From Coprococcus comes ATCC 27758 (GTDB lineage Bacteria > Bacillota > Clostridia > Lachnospirales > Lachnospiraceae): DNA of 64,000 bases. Positions 43,284-53,200 of the stretch are shown here, one piece after another (the first letter of the stretch is position 1; each line of letters starts with the position of its first letter). The stretch covers positions 3,038,001-3,102,000 of the forward strand of contig NZ_CP102277.1 of the NCBI RefSeq assembly GCF_025149785.1, given 5' to 3'. Both the position numbers and the translations under genes were made by a program. The notes beneath the pieces are model-generated. The model searched no databases and had not been told where the DNA came from. It worked only from the letters and a program-made list of their open reading frames with translations.

Positions 43284-44486
43284 TTATTTTTCATCCACGA
43301 TCTGGAACACATAGAATTTAAGATAATACGATTCTTCTGCAGACCACAGAATCGGATGATCCGGTGCCTGTGTCCGGTATTCTACCTGTCTGATCCTCTT
43401 ATGCACATTCTGCGCTGCCTGGTGGATCGTCTTCGTAAAAAGCTCATAATCCATAAAATGCGAGCAGGAACAGGTTGCCAGATATCCGCCTGGTTTTACC
43501 AGCTTCATTCCGCGCATATTGATCTCACGATATCCCTTTGTCGCATTCTTGATCGTCTTACGGGATTTGGTAAATGCAGGTGGATCCAGGATTACCACAT
43601 CATACTGCTTTCCTTCTTCTTCCAGCTTTGGAAGCAGGTCAAATACATCTGCACAGACAAATTCAACTCTATCCTCTAATCCATTGAGTCTTGCGTTCTC
43701 TCTTGCCTGTTCTATGCCAAGTTCTGAAGCATCTACACCTGTCACATGCTTTGCCCCTGCAATCCCTGCATTCAGCGCAAAAGAGCCTGTGTGCGTGAAG
43801 CAGTCCAGCACCTCTGCATCCTTGCAAAGTCTCTGGATTGCCAGACGATTGTATTTCTGATCCAGGAAAAATCCTGTCTTCTGTCCGTCTTTGACATCAA
43901 CCATATATCTGACACCATTTTCCACAATCTCAACTTTGGTATCAAATTCTTCACCGATAAAGCCTTTGACTCTCTCCATTCCTTCATTCTGACGAACCTT
44001 TGCATCGCTTCGTTCATACACGCCACGGATCGTAATTCCATCTTCTGAAAGTACCTCTTTCAGAATGTCCACGATTTCTTCTTTCATCCGGTCAATTCCG
44101 AGTGCAAGAGACTCTACAACCAACACATCTGAGAATTTATCGATCACCAGTCCGGGAAGAAAATCCGCTTCCCCGAAAATCACACGGCAGCTTGATGTAT
44201 CTACTGTCTTTTTCCGGTATTCCCACGCATCTCTCACCCGCATTTCCAGAAATGCATGATCGATCTCCTGATCCTGCTTTCTTGTCATCATACGGATCCG
44301 GATCTTAGAATTCATATTGATAAATCCTCTTCCCATTCCGTACCCGTCAAAATCATGGACGATCACAATATCACCATTCTCAAATTCTCCCATAATCGAA
44401 TCAATTTCATTATCGAATATCCAGGCGCCGCCTGATTTCAGCAGACGTCCCTCACCCTTTTTCAATGTCACTATAGCCTGACGCAT
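43284..44486 (-). CDS. rlmI: 23S rRNA (cytosine-5-)-methyltransferase RlmI
   Basis: A 400-residue class I SAM methyltransferase: an N-terminal PUA domain (VTLKKGEGRLLKSGGAWIFD), an EEHEE-like middle domain, then the Rossmann domain with AEVLDCFTHTGSFALNAGIA, VTGVDASE and YDVVILDPPAFTKSRK, and a Cys in YLATCSCSHFM. It methylates C1962 of 23S rRNA in E. coli. The start at 44486 follows AAGGAGAAAAG; five more in-frame residues at 44501 overlap that site. It lies 42 bp downstream of the HAD gene. Confidence 0.92.
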   Translation of the reverse strand: MRQAIVTLKKGEGRLLKSGGAWIFDNEIDSIMGEFENGDIVIVHDFDGYGMGRGFINMNSKIRIRMMTRKQDQEIDHAFLEMRVRDAWEYRKKTVDTSSCRVIFGEADFLPGLVIDKFSDVLVVESLALGIDRMKEEIVDILKEVLSEDGITIRGVYERSDAKVRQNEGMERVKGFIGEEFDTKVEIVENGVRYMVDVKDGQKTGFFLDQKYNRLAIQRLCKDAEVLDCFTHTGSFALNAGIAGAKHVTGVDASELGIEQARENARLNGLEDRVEFVCADVFDLLPKLEEEGKQYDVVILDPPAFTKSRKTIKNATKGYREINMRGMKLVKPGGYLATCSCSHFMDYELFTKTIHQAAQNVHKRIRQVEYRTQAPDHPILWSAEESYYLKFYVFQIVDEK

Positions 44487-44528
44487 CTTTTCTCCTTCCA
44501 CATACTCTTACGTATTCTTCTTCAAATA

Positions 44529-44996
44529 TTATCCACGGAGTCCTGCAATAATCCGACCTGGATAGAGCAGAAGATCCAGTCCATCCTGCATAGATCTGAC
44601 ACAGAGATCCGCATTTTTCAATAATTTCCCATAGACCCCTTCCCGGTCCATAACAGCGATGGAAAGCGCCGCCTCTTTCAGCATCCACTCATCGTTTCTG
44701 CCATTACCGATTGCCACACAGCGTTTTGCACCGGTTGCTTTTACCAATTCCCTTTTATACTCCTTTGCATTACCTGTCGGAAATGTCTCCAGGATCACCG
44801 GAAGCCCTTCGCACTGCGCTTTCGCATTTCCATGCGTATCTGCAGTCAGTACATAAATTCGGAACTGCTCTGAAAGTGCGATAAGACGTTCCTTCACACT
44901 CGGCGGGATCACGCCGTCCACAGCTATCGTCCCGTTCATATCTAAAAATATCGTATCAAGTTCTAATGTTTTATATTCCGGAATAACCAGTTTCAT
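44529..44996 (-). CDS. HAD-family hydrolase, small cap-less type
   Basis: A 155-residue haloacid-dehalogenase-fold protein. Motif I is DTIFLDMNGTIAVDGVIPPS (nucleophile Asp in DMNGT), motif II YVLTADTHGNAK, motif III Lys near KRELVKATGAKRC, and motif IV IGNGRNDEWMLKEA. It is similar in size to soluble domains of P-type ATPases and may be a phosphatase of unknown substrate. GGAG precedes the ATG at 44996. Confidence 0.82.
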   Translation of the reverse strand: MKLVIPEYKTLELDTIFLDMNGTIAVDGVIPPSVKERLIALSEQFRIYVLTADTHGNAKAQCEGLPVILETFPTGNAKEYKRELVKATGAKRCVAIGNGRNDEWMLKEAALSIAVMDREGVYGKLLKNADLCVRSMQDGLDLLLYPGRIIAGLRG

Positions 44997-45112
44997 AGGA
45001 ACTCCTTTCCTGCCATCTGGCATGTTGCTTTTTTTATTATAATACATATTTCATACAGACTCCACATATTTTGTAACAACTGATTTATCTGATAAAGAGG
45101 AGGATTGTAAAT

Positions 45113-45823
45113 ATGAAACCAGTTGTTGGAATCTTATGCTGTGGCTTCGACGGCAAAAACCAGTTTGTAACCGATACCTATGTGCGGGCAGTCCGCATTT
45201 CCGGAGGAATCCCCCTGCTGATACCGATTCTTCCTCAGGATTTCCCGATCAATTCTTATCTTGACATATGCGATGGATTTCTGCTCCCCGGAGGAGGTGA
45301 TTTTACACCGTTTCTCTTCAATGAAGATCCACTTCCAGGTGTAGGACAGACCAATCTTTCTGTAGATCTTTTCCAGATTCATTTTGCAGAGGAAATCTTA
45401 AAACGTCATCTTCCGGTAATCGGCATCTGCCGGGGTATGCAGGTGCTCAACGCCGCCTGTGGCGGAAGTATCTACCAGGATCTTTCCTGTCAGCCCGGAG
45501 ATCCTTTTCTGCATATGCAGACCTCACAGAACCGCAGCGATATGTGGCACCAGATTTTCATCGCCAAAGACAGCCATCTTCATGAACTGACCGGAGACAC
45601 TCTGTATACCAATAGTTTCCACCATCAGTCCGTTCATCTGCTCGGAAAAAATGTCCATGCATGTGCACACACTTCTGATGGCACAGTTGAGGCAATTGAA
45701 ATCGAAGGACAGCCTTTTGCACTTGGCGTTCAGTGGCATCCGGAATCCATGTTTTTTACTTCTCCATGTATGCGGGAATTGTTTTCGCTTTTCGTCCGGT
45801 CGATGCTTCCCGGAACAGATTAA
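45113..45823 (+). CDS. Gamma-glutamyl-gamma-aminobutyrate hydrolase family protein (peptidase C26)
   Basis: A 236-residue class I glutamine amidotransferase-like hydrolase. The catalytic Cys is in GICRGMQVLNAACGGS (about residue 105), and the His-Glu pair in GVQWHPESMF (about 206). FHHQSVHLLG is typical of the PuuD/peptidase C26 subgroup, which cleaves gamma-glutamyl bonds. GAGGAGG precedes the ATG. It stands alone and divergent from the HAD gene at 44529. Confidence 0.88.
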   Translation: MKPVVGILCCGFDGKNQFVTDTYVRAVRISGGIPLLIPILPQDFPINSYLDICDGFLLPGGGDFTPFLFNEDPLPGVGQTNLSVDLFQIHFAEEILKRHLPVIGICRGMQVLNAACGGSIYQDLSCQPGDPFLHMQTSQNRSDMWHQIFIAKDSHLHELTGDTLYTNSFHHQSVHLLGKNVHACAHTSDGTVEAIEIEGQPFALGVQWHPESMFFTSPCMRELFSLFVRSMLPGTD

Positions 45824-46055
45824 ATCCCTTTTGTCGGGCTGCAGACTCTGCTGTCTGCGGTCCCTTCAGAATATATGTATACTATGTTCACAAACGTTCA
45901 TAATTCTTTCAAATTATAAACACACTTTTTTCACAAGATACGAGTATACTAATAATTGTCAAAAGGAAATAAACCTTTTCACATAATAAAATTTTTCTTT
46001 TTCATAAACGCCGATATTCGGGAAACCGGATATCGGCTCTCCTCATTTTCAGGGG

Positions 46056-46697
46056 TTATTTCAGATATTCCAGAAGTCCTCGCAGGTCTGGAACGACATG
46101 ATCTGCCATCTTTTTGACCTCTTCGTCTGCAGGTGTCAGATCCGGAACCATCGTCACATGGCAGCCCGCCTGGTAAGCCGCATTTACCCCGTTCGGTGAA
46201 TCTTCGACCGCCATGCACTCTTCAGGCTTCCGCCCGATCTTCTCACAGGCATAGAGATACACATCCGGTCTCGGTTTTCCCAATTTCACCATAGATGCAC
46301 TGATGATTTCATCAAACAGCTCTTTAAATCCGACCATTTCCAGATAACGCACAGCCCTGTCTTCCGCTGTAGCCGTCACGACTGCCGTCTGATAACCACG
46401 TCTTTTCAGCTCCTTGATCGTCTCTTCCACATACGGTTTCTTCTCAATTCCGAAACGCGCAATATGATCACTCATCAGCTCCTGTCTGCGCCGTCTGAGC
46501 TCATCGTATGGGAAATCCTCTCCAAAAATTCCCTTCATCTGCTCTCTTGCAAATACGGATGCACAGCTGCGGAATTTGTATGCCGTTTCCAGATCCAGCC
46601 GGTATCCTGCCTCCCGCATTGCCTTTTGTTTGTATACTGTCAGATATTTCTCTGTATCGATCAGGATGCCATCCATATCAAAAAGTACTGCTTTCAT
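46056..46697 (-). CDS. HAD-family hydrolase, beta-phosphoglucomutase/phosphatase type
   Basis: A 213-residue subfamily IA HAD protein: nucleophile in VLFDMDGILIDTEKYLTVYK, a helical cap (about 15-80), motif II AVVTATAEDRAVRYLE, motif III Lys in KLGKPRPDVYLYA, and motif IV CMAVEDSPNGVNAAYQAGC. The Gly after DMD and the Pro-Asp motif suggest sugar-phosphate phosphatase or phosphoglucomutase activity; the substrate cannot be read. GAGGACAAG precedes the ATG. A hairpin GCCGATATcc/ggATATCGGC lies at 46008-46036 past its stop. Confidence 0.88.
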   Translation of the reverse strand: MKAVLFDMDGILIDTEKYLTVYKQKAMREAGYRLDLETAYKFRSCASVFAREQMKGIFGEDFPYDELRRRRQELMSDHIARFGIEKKPYVEETIKELKRRGYQTAVVTATAEDRAVRYLEMVGFKELFDEIISASMVKLGKPRPDVYLYACEKIGRKPEECMAVEDSPNGVNAAYQAGCHVTMVPDLTPADEEVKKMADHVVPDLRGLLEYLK

Positions 46698-46770
46698 CTT
46701 GTCCTCCTGTAGTATATTTCATTTTGTAAAAACAATTACTTTCTATATCATACCATTCCCTTCAGGAAGA

Positions 46771-46801
46771 AAAAAGACGGAGATTTTATTCTCCGCCTTT
46801 T
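46771..46801 (-). terminator. Terminator of the trigger-factor-like lipoprotein gene
   Basis: On the minus strand AAAAGGCGGAG pairs with CTCCGTCTTTTTT, 17 bp past the stop. Confidence 0.82.
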
Positions 46802-46817
46802 GAATGTTTGCTTATAT

Positions 46818-47942
46818 CTATTTTGTATTTTCTGTGCTGCCGGTACTTCCTGTACTGTTTGAACCGCTTTTGCTGCTGTCAGATGAAGTACTTTTCACCT
46901 GCTTGCAGTTGTCTGCTACCCAGTCTTCTACGATATCCAGTCTTGCTGTCTTCTCCAGATTCTCCAGGTTTCCAGCATCTTCCAGTGCTTTTTTGAGTGC
47001 ATCTACATCTTCGTATCCGTAAGCCTTTGCATACTCCTTATACTTCTTCTCAAGTGTCTTATCTGACACATCGATCTTTGCTTTCTCAATGATCAGATCT
47101 GCCGCAAGGTTGGCCTTTACCTGATCCTTTGCAGCCTGGGTTGCCTTTGAATTAAAAGTTTCCTCATCCATATTCATATACTGTTTAAGGAAATCTGCAA
47201 AATCAAGGTTATAATAAGATGCCATATTCTTATACTGTGTCTTGATCGAACTGATCATATTCTTCAGATCCTTCTTCGGATACTTGTTCACAGTTGTGTT
47301 CTCAAGTACTGCTTTCCATGCATTTTCCTTGATTGTATTCTGCTGGTTTTCTTTGCCGTTTTTTTTCAGAGATTTTTTAATTTCCTTTTTGTACTCTTCC
47401 ACCGTCTTGGAAGTATCAGAAACACTCTGTACAAATTCATCTGTAAGTTCCGGTACATCGGTCTGGCTGATTCCCTTCAGTGTAACGGTAAATACGACTG
47501 CCTGACCTGCAAGATCTTCATTTCCATAGTTCTCCGGGAAAGTCAGATCCAGATCAAAAGTATCGCCAATATTGTGTCCGACAACGCCATCCTCAAATCC
47601 GTCAATAAACTGACCACTTCCTAATGTAAGCTGTGCATCTGTCGCTGTTCCACCATCAAATGCCACACCATCTTTCTTTCCTTCGTAGTCAATCGTTACC
47701 GTATCTCCGGTTTGTGCTGCACGGTCTGTAACTTCTGTTGTAGTTGATTTAGACTGAAGTACACTGTTGATCTGTGCTTCTACATCATTATCCGATACCG
47801 CATCCGCATCTACTTTATCAATCTCCACACCTTTATATTTTGTAATCGTAACATAATCATTGGAAATCTCACCGGAGCATCCGGTAAGAAATAATGACAA
47901 TGCACAGATACCTGCTGCCAGTACTGCTAATTTCTTTTTCAT
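46818..47942 (-). CDS. Extracytoplasmic trigger-factor-like lipoprotein with FKBP domain
   Basis: A 374-residue lipoprotein with signal peptide and lipobox LFLTGCSG (Cys about 22). An FKBP-type peptidyl-prolyl isomerase domain (about 80-160: GDTVTIDYEGKKDGVAFDGG and GFEDGVVGHNIGD) is followed by a helical trigger-factor C-terminal domain (165-345) and a Ser/Gly/Thr-rich tail. The ribosome-binding signature of cytoplasmic trigger factor is absent. It presumably helps secreted proteins fold outside the membrane, as PrsA does. It has its own terminator and is not next to clpP/clpX as true tig genes are. Confidence 0.88.
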   Translation of the reverse strand: MKKKLAVLAAGICALSLFLTGCSGEISNDYVTITKYKGVEIDKVDADAVSDNDVEAQINSVLQSKSTTTEVTDRAAQTGDTVTIDYEGKKDGVAFDGGTATDAQLTLGSGQFIDGFEDGVVGHNIGDTFDLDLTFPENYGNEDLAGQAVVFTVTLKGISQTDVPELTDEFVQSVSDTSKTVEEYKKEIKKSLKKNGKENQQNTIKENAWKAVLENTTVNKYPKKDLKNMISSIKTQYKNMASYYNLDFADFLKQYMNMDEETFNSKATQAAKDQVKANLAADLIIEKAKIDVSDKTLEKKYKEYAKAYGYEDVDALKKALEDAGNLENLEKTARLDIVEDWVADNCKQVKSTSSDSSKSGSNSTGSTGSTENTK

Positions 47943-48114
47943 TTTCTTTTACACCTCTTATATCTTCATTCTCTCTGACTGTCCAAATCACCCACATCAG
48001 AGCGCTACATATGATTATAACACATAATCCGTCATTGAAAAGGGATTTCCCAAAATTCACATTTATTTCAGATTTTCCATTACTTTCAAAAAGCCGCCAA
48101 AAACTTCAAATTAC

Positions 48115-48143
48115 TTGCACTTGTCTACAAACAATGCTACAAT
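48115..48143 (+). promoter_or_regulatory. Promoter of the small anchored protein gene at 48180
   Basis: TTGCAC (48115-48120), a 17-base spacer and TACAAT (48138-48143), 37 bp before the GTG start. Confidence 0.65.
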
Positions 48144-48179
48144 AAGCTATGTGTAAATATGATTTGAGGAGGAAAACCC

Positions 48180-48620
48180 GTGAGTAAGATAACGATCGTA
48201 TTACTGGTAATTCTTGCCGTACTGCTTATCGCCCTGGTTGTTCTGTATTTCCTCGGTAAGAAAGCGCAGAAAAAGCAGGCAGAACAGGAAGAGATGATTG
48301 CAGCTGCTGCACAGCAGGTCAACATCCTGGTTATCGACAAAGGTAAGATGAAGCTTAAAGATGCCGGTTTCCCGTCAGTTGTTCTTGAGAATACACCTAA
48401 GTATCTTCGTCGTTCAAAGGTACCTGTAGTCAAGGCAAAAGTCGGACCAAAGATCATGACTCTGATGTGTGATGCAAGCATCTATGATCTTATTCCAGTC
48501 AAAAAAGAAGTAAAAGCAACCGTAAGCGGTATTTACATCACTGCAGTAAAAGGAGTCAGAGGTTCTCTTGAGACTCCACCTAAGAAAAAAGGATTCTGGG
48601 CAAGACTGCGGAACAAGTAA
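48180..48620 (+). CDS. Conserved membrane-anchored protein, function unknown
   Basis: A 146-residue protein with one N-terminal helix (about 4-26, IVLLVILAVLLIALVVLYFL), a short charged coiled coil and a soluble basic domain (50-130) with DAGFPSVVLENTPKYLRRSK. The tail is Lys/Arg-rich. The start is a GTG preceded by GAGGAGGAAAACCC. I recognise it only as a Lachnospiraceae hypothetical; the charge and topology suggest a cytoplasmic domain tethered to the membrane. It has its own promoter and terminator. Confidence 0.75.
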   Translation: MSKITIVLLVILAVLLIALVVLYFLGKKAQKKQAEQEEMIAAAAQQVNILVIDKGKMKLKDAGFPSVVLENTPKYLRRSKVPVVKAKVGPKIMTLMCDASIYDLIPVKKEVKATVSGIYITAVKGVRGSLETPPKKKGFWARLRNK

Positions 48621-48621
48621 C

Positions 48622-48668
48622 AAAAAAGGGTAAATGATTCTGAGCTGATTGAATCATTTACCCTTTTT
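48622..48668. terminator. Bidirectional terminator at 48.6 kb
   Basis: AAAAAAGGGTAAATGATTC pairs with GAATCATTTACCCTTTTT, serving both the gene at 48180 and the convergent DUF1934 gene. Confidence 0.92.
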
Positions 48669-48671
48669 GTT

Positions 48672-49145
48672 TTATTTTCCTGAAATTGCTTCCTCTGCCT
48701 GTGCTTTCGGTCTTATGCTCATTGCGATCCGGCAGTCTGCCGTCGCTTCATGATTCACATCAAGCCCGTACTCCACAGCAATATCAATTCGCTCATCATC
48801 CACATTCACATCCAGCTTCCGTGTATGAATTCCAACATGAAGCTGCCCATACGGTGTATCATAATATGTGACATTCATCTGATTCTTCTCAAATACCATA
48901 TGTGCATTCGTAATTCCGCTCTTCATGATCTCCATCGAATCTTCACCGGTGATCTTGATCTTATTCTTAACCACCCCCGGAATCCCTTCCATTACTTCAT
49001 CATAAAGAATATAATGCTTTCCGTTCTTCCAGTAATAGCTCGCCGGAGTGATCACTTCGATCGGCTCATTCTCTTCATTTTCTTCCGGATCTGCAAATAC
49101 CATATCATGCAGTCCGGAAATCGTCAATAATACATCCTGTGTCAT
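48672..49145 (-). CDS. DUF1934 family protein (YwiB-like)
   Basis: A 157-residue protein: QDVLLTISGLHDMVFADPEE, then YWKNGKHYILYDEVMEG and VTYYDTPYGQLHVGIHTRKL. This pattern belongs to DUF1934, a calycin-like beta-barrel family of unknown function found near pfkA, argS or rpoE in Firmicutes. The start at 49145 is preferred because GGATGACG lies before it; an in-frame ATG at 49154 is possible. It follows pfkA by 24 bp on the same strand. Confidence 0.85.
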   Translation of the reverse strand: MTQDVLLTISGLHDMVFADPEENEENEPIEVITPASYYWKNGKHYILYDEVMEGIPGVVKNKIKITGEDSMEIMKSGITNAHMVFEKNQMNVTYYDTPYGQLHVGIHTRKLDVNVDDERIDIAVEYGLDVNHEATADCRIAMSIRPKAQAEEAISGK

Positions 49146-49169
49146 ACACGTCATCCAATCTGTCTGTTA

Positions 49170-50147
49170 TTAGATGGCAAGCTGTTTTGCGATATCGTAC
49201 TGGTACTCCGGAATTCCTTTCTGCATTGCCAGTGCTTCGTTGATATCGAAGTCAATATACTCGCCATGTTTGTATCCTACTACACGGTTTGTTTTTCCTT
49301 CAAGAAGAAGATCTACAGCAAGAGATCCCATGATAGATGCATAAACTCTGTCTTTTGCTGTCGGGCTTCCTCCACGCTGCATATGACCAAGAATAGTAGC
49401 ACGTGTCTCCATACCCGTCTCTTTTTCGATTCTCTTTGCCATATTCATAGAATCACCGATACCTTCGGCATTGATGATAATGTAATGCTTTTTACCGCGT
49501 TTTCTGCTTTCTTTGATGTCTGCAATGATCTTTGCTTCATCGTAGTCATGTTCCTCAGGAAGAAGAATCTTCTCTGCTCCATTGGCAATACCACACCACA
49601 GTGCAAGGTATCCCGCATCACGTCCCATAACTTCGATAATACTACATCTTTCATGTGATGTAGATGTATCACGTACTTTGTCAATTGCTTCCATCGCTGT
49701 ATTAACCGCTGTATCGAATCCGATTGTGTATTCTGTACATGCGATATCAAGATCGATCGTTCCCGGAAGTCCGATTGTATTTACTCCAAAATCAGATAAT
49801 TTCTGTGCTCCCTTGAAGGAACCGTCTCCTCCGATAACTACCAGACCGTCAATTCCATATTTCTTACAGATTGCTGCTGCTTTCTGCTGTCCTTCTGGTG
49901 TACGCATTTCCTCGCAACGGGCTGTCAGAAGAATCGTTCCACCTCTCTGGATCGTGTCTGATACATCTCTGGCACTTAAATCAATAATTTCCTCGTTAAG
50001 AAGTCCTGAATAACCTCTTCTGATTCCTCTTACCTTCAGTCCTTTTCCCAATGCGGTTCTTACAACTGCACGGATTGCAGCGTTCATTCCCGGTGCGTCT
50101 CCACCACTGGTCAATACGCCGATAGTTCTGATTACTTTTTCTGCCAT
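49170..50147 (-). CDS. pfkA: ATP-dependent 6-phosphofructokinase
   Basis: A 325-residue enzyme phosphorylating fructose-6-phosphate in glycolysis. ATP-binding GVLTSGGDAPGMNAAIRAVV and VVIGGDGSFKGAQ, and the catalytic loop GLPGTIDLDIACTEYTIGFD, where the usual TIDND reads TIDLD with both Asp kept. The effector and substrate residues in MGRDAGYLALWCGIANGAEK and GHMQRGGSPTAKDR are conserved. GGAGGAGACATATC precedes the ATG. It follows dnaE by 85 bp, the usual dnaE-pfkA order of Firmicutes. Confidence 0.96.
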   Translation of the reverse strand: MAEKVIRTIGVLTSGGDAPGMNAAIRAVVRTALGKGLKVRGIRRGYSGLLNEEIIDLSARDVSDTIQRGGTILLTARCEEMRTPEGQQKAAAICKKYGIDGLVVIGGDGSFKGAQKLSDFGVNTIGLPGTIDLDIACTEYTIGFDTAVNTAMEAIDKVRDTSTSHERCSIIEVMGRDAGYLALWCGIANGAEKILLPEEHDYDEAKIIADIKESRKRGKKHYIIINAEGIGDSMNMAKRIEKETGMETRATILGHMQRGGSPTAKDRVYASIMGSLAVDLLLEGKTNRVVGYKHGEYIDFDINEALAMQKGIPEYQYDIAKQLAI

Positions 50148-50232
50148 GATATGTCTCCTCCGTCTCTTCTACTTTGTAACTTTACTATCCTTTTGCTTAA
50201 TTTATCTCAATCCACACGTTATTGTATAATAT

Positions 50233-53200
50233 TCACCCCTTCATTTCAATGGGTTTTTCTATTACTTTTACACAATCTTCTCCAAAATAATTCGTCAATC
50301 TGCTCAAAATTCCAGGTTCTACCTGGATATTTGCGTTTTTAGGCAGTCTTTTTACCGCTCTCTCCGCTTTGCAGAAGATTACAACCTGGTCCTCACCCTC
50401 ACTTTCCGCGAGCATCCGGAACAGATTCTGCTCATCTTGAAGGTAACTCTGTTTGTCGGCATACTGGATCCACAGTTCTTTTTTCGTCATATCAAACGGA
50501 ATCACCTCTTCACAGATCAGCTTACTTGCATTATCATCTTCTTCCGATACACGTCCCCGCACAAATACTTTGCTGTCCTCCTGCAGATACTGCTGGCTTT
50601 TCTCATAGCTCTGCGGGAAAATGACAACCTCTACCGTTCCAAGAAGATCCTCTACGGTAATAAATGCCATCGTTTGATTCTTCTTTGTATATTTGATCAT
50701 CTTCGATGTGATCATACCACCGATGATCTCCCTTGACCCGTCACGTACTTTTGTCCGTCCGGTCTCTTCATCAAGCTGAAAATCCAATGTCGTTGCGGAA
50801 ATACTCTTGCGCCATTTCTCTTCATATTCTTCCAATGGATGTCCGCTGATATACACGCCGAGTACTTCTTTTTCAAATGCAAGCATCGTTTCCTTCTGGT
50901 ATTCTCCCACATCCGGAAGCGTGACCTCAAATTCTTTTTTCTGTTCGTCATCTACAATATCAAAGAGCGACATCTGTCCGGCAAGCGAATTTTTCTTGTT
51001 CTGTGCTACCTGATCCATGATCTGTACATAAATGATCATAAACTGCTTTCTGGTCCCTTTCAGACTGTCAAATGCGCCGGATTTGATAAAGTTTTCTACC
51101 GCACGTTTATTGACTTCCTTACCGGAAAGCCGTTCCAGAAAATCCTTCAGATCACGAAACGTGCCATGCTCTTCTCTGTCCCGGATGATCTGCTCGATCA
51201 CCGGTCTTCCAACCCCCTTGATCGCCGCAAGTCCGTAACGGATATTACCGTTATCTACAGAAAAATCACCAACCCCACGATTGATATCCGGCGGCAGGAT
51301 AGAAATTCCCATCTGTCGGCAAGTGTAAATGTATTCGGCAACCTTTCCCGGATTGTCGATGACAGAAGTCATAAGCGCTGCCATATATTCTACCGGATAA
51401 TAATATTTCAGATACGCTGTCTGGTATGAGACAACCGCATACGCTGCCGCATGTGATTTGTTGAACGCATACTTTGCAAAATCGATCATTTCATCATAGA
51501 TCTTATTCGCAACCTTTTCATCGATTCCATTTTTGACACAACCCGGAATGCCTTCTTCTTCATTACCATATACAAAATTCTGACGCTCTCTCTGCATCAC
51601 GTCGCCCTTTTTCTTACTCATGGCACGGCGTACAAGGTCGCTTCGCCCAAGTGAATATCCGGCAAGGTCACGCACAATCTGCATAACCTGTTCCTGGTAT
51701 ACAATGCAGCCATAGGTCGGTGCCAGGATCGGCTTTAACTGCGGGCATTCGTAAGTAATCAGCTCCGGATGGTTCTTTCCTTTGATATACTGTGGAATGA
51801 AATCCATCGGACCTGGCCGGTAAAGAGAAATTCCGGCGATAATATCTTCCAGACTCTGTGGACGAAGTTCCTTCATGAAGCTCTTCATCCCTGCACTTTC
51901 TATCTGGAAAATGCCGTCCGTCTTGCCGGTTCCGATATAGTCAAGCACTGCTTTATCATTATAATTTAATTTTTCTGTTACCAGCTTCACACCGGTACTT
52001 TTTTCAACCAGTCTGATCGCATCCTGGATGACGGTCAGGGTACGAAGTCCAAGGAAATCCATTTTCAGAAGTCCCAGTTCTTCCAGCGTGGTCATGGTAA
52101 ACTGTGTGACTACATTGTTGTCCGCTCCAAGTGCCAGCGGAACATATTCATCCACATCCTTCTGGCTGATCACGACTCCCGCGGCATGCATGGATGTATG
52201 CCGTGGCAGACCTTCCAGTCTCTTTGACATATCGATCAGCTCTTTTACCTGTGGGTCTTCATCATAGAGCTTCTTCAGCTCATGGTTCATCTTCAGGGAT
52301 TTATCCAGTGTAATATTCAGTTCTTTCGGAATCATCTTTGCAATTGAATCCACAAAAGCATACGGAAGATCCATAACTCTTCCCACATCCCGCAGCACCC
52401 CGCGCGCCTGCAGTGTACCAAAGGTTACGATCTGCACTACCCGGTCTTTGCCGTATTTACGCACAACATAATCAATGACTTCCTGCCTTCTTTCAAAGCA
52501 GAAGTCCACGTCGATATCGGGCATGGACACACGTTCCGGATTCAGAAAACGCTCGAACAGCAGCTGATACCGGATCGGATCGATATTGGTGATCGCAAGT
52601 GTGTACGCCACAATGCTTCCTGCCGCAGATCCACGCCCAGGTCCAACCATGATTCCGTTGCTTTTTGCAAAATGAATGAAATCCCATACAATAAGGAAGT
52701 AATCCACGTAACCCATGCTTTTGATAACGCCCAATTCATAATTCAGGCGCTCCACAAGGGCTGGATCCGGGTCTTCTCCATATCGTCTTTTTAGTCCGTC
52801 AAAACAGAGCTTATTCAAATATTCCCATGAGGTAAATCCTTCCGGCACATCGAATTTCGGAAGCTTTGTCACACCAAATTCAATCTCTACATGGCATCTG
52901 TCTGCAATCTTCTGTGTATTTTCCAGCGCCTCCGGTGCATATGGGAAAAGTGCTGCCATCTCTTCTTTGGACTTCACGTAGTACTGTCCGCCTTCATAGC
53001 GCATCCGATCCTCGTCTGCGAGCTTTTTCCCTGTCTGAAGGCAAAGCAGGATATCATGTGGCTTTTCATCTTCTGCGTAAGTATAATGCACGTCATTTGT
53101 CGCCACAAGGTCGATTCCAATCTCCTGCGACAGACGCATCAACTGCTGGTTAACGGTGCGCTGTTCCGGGATCCCATGATCCTGCAGTTCCAGGAAAAAG

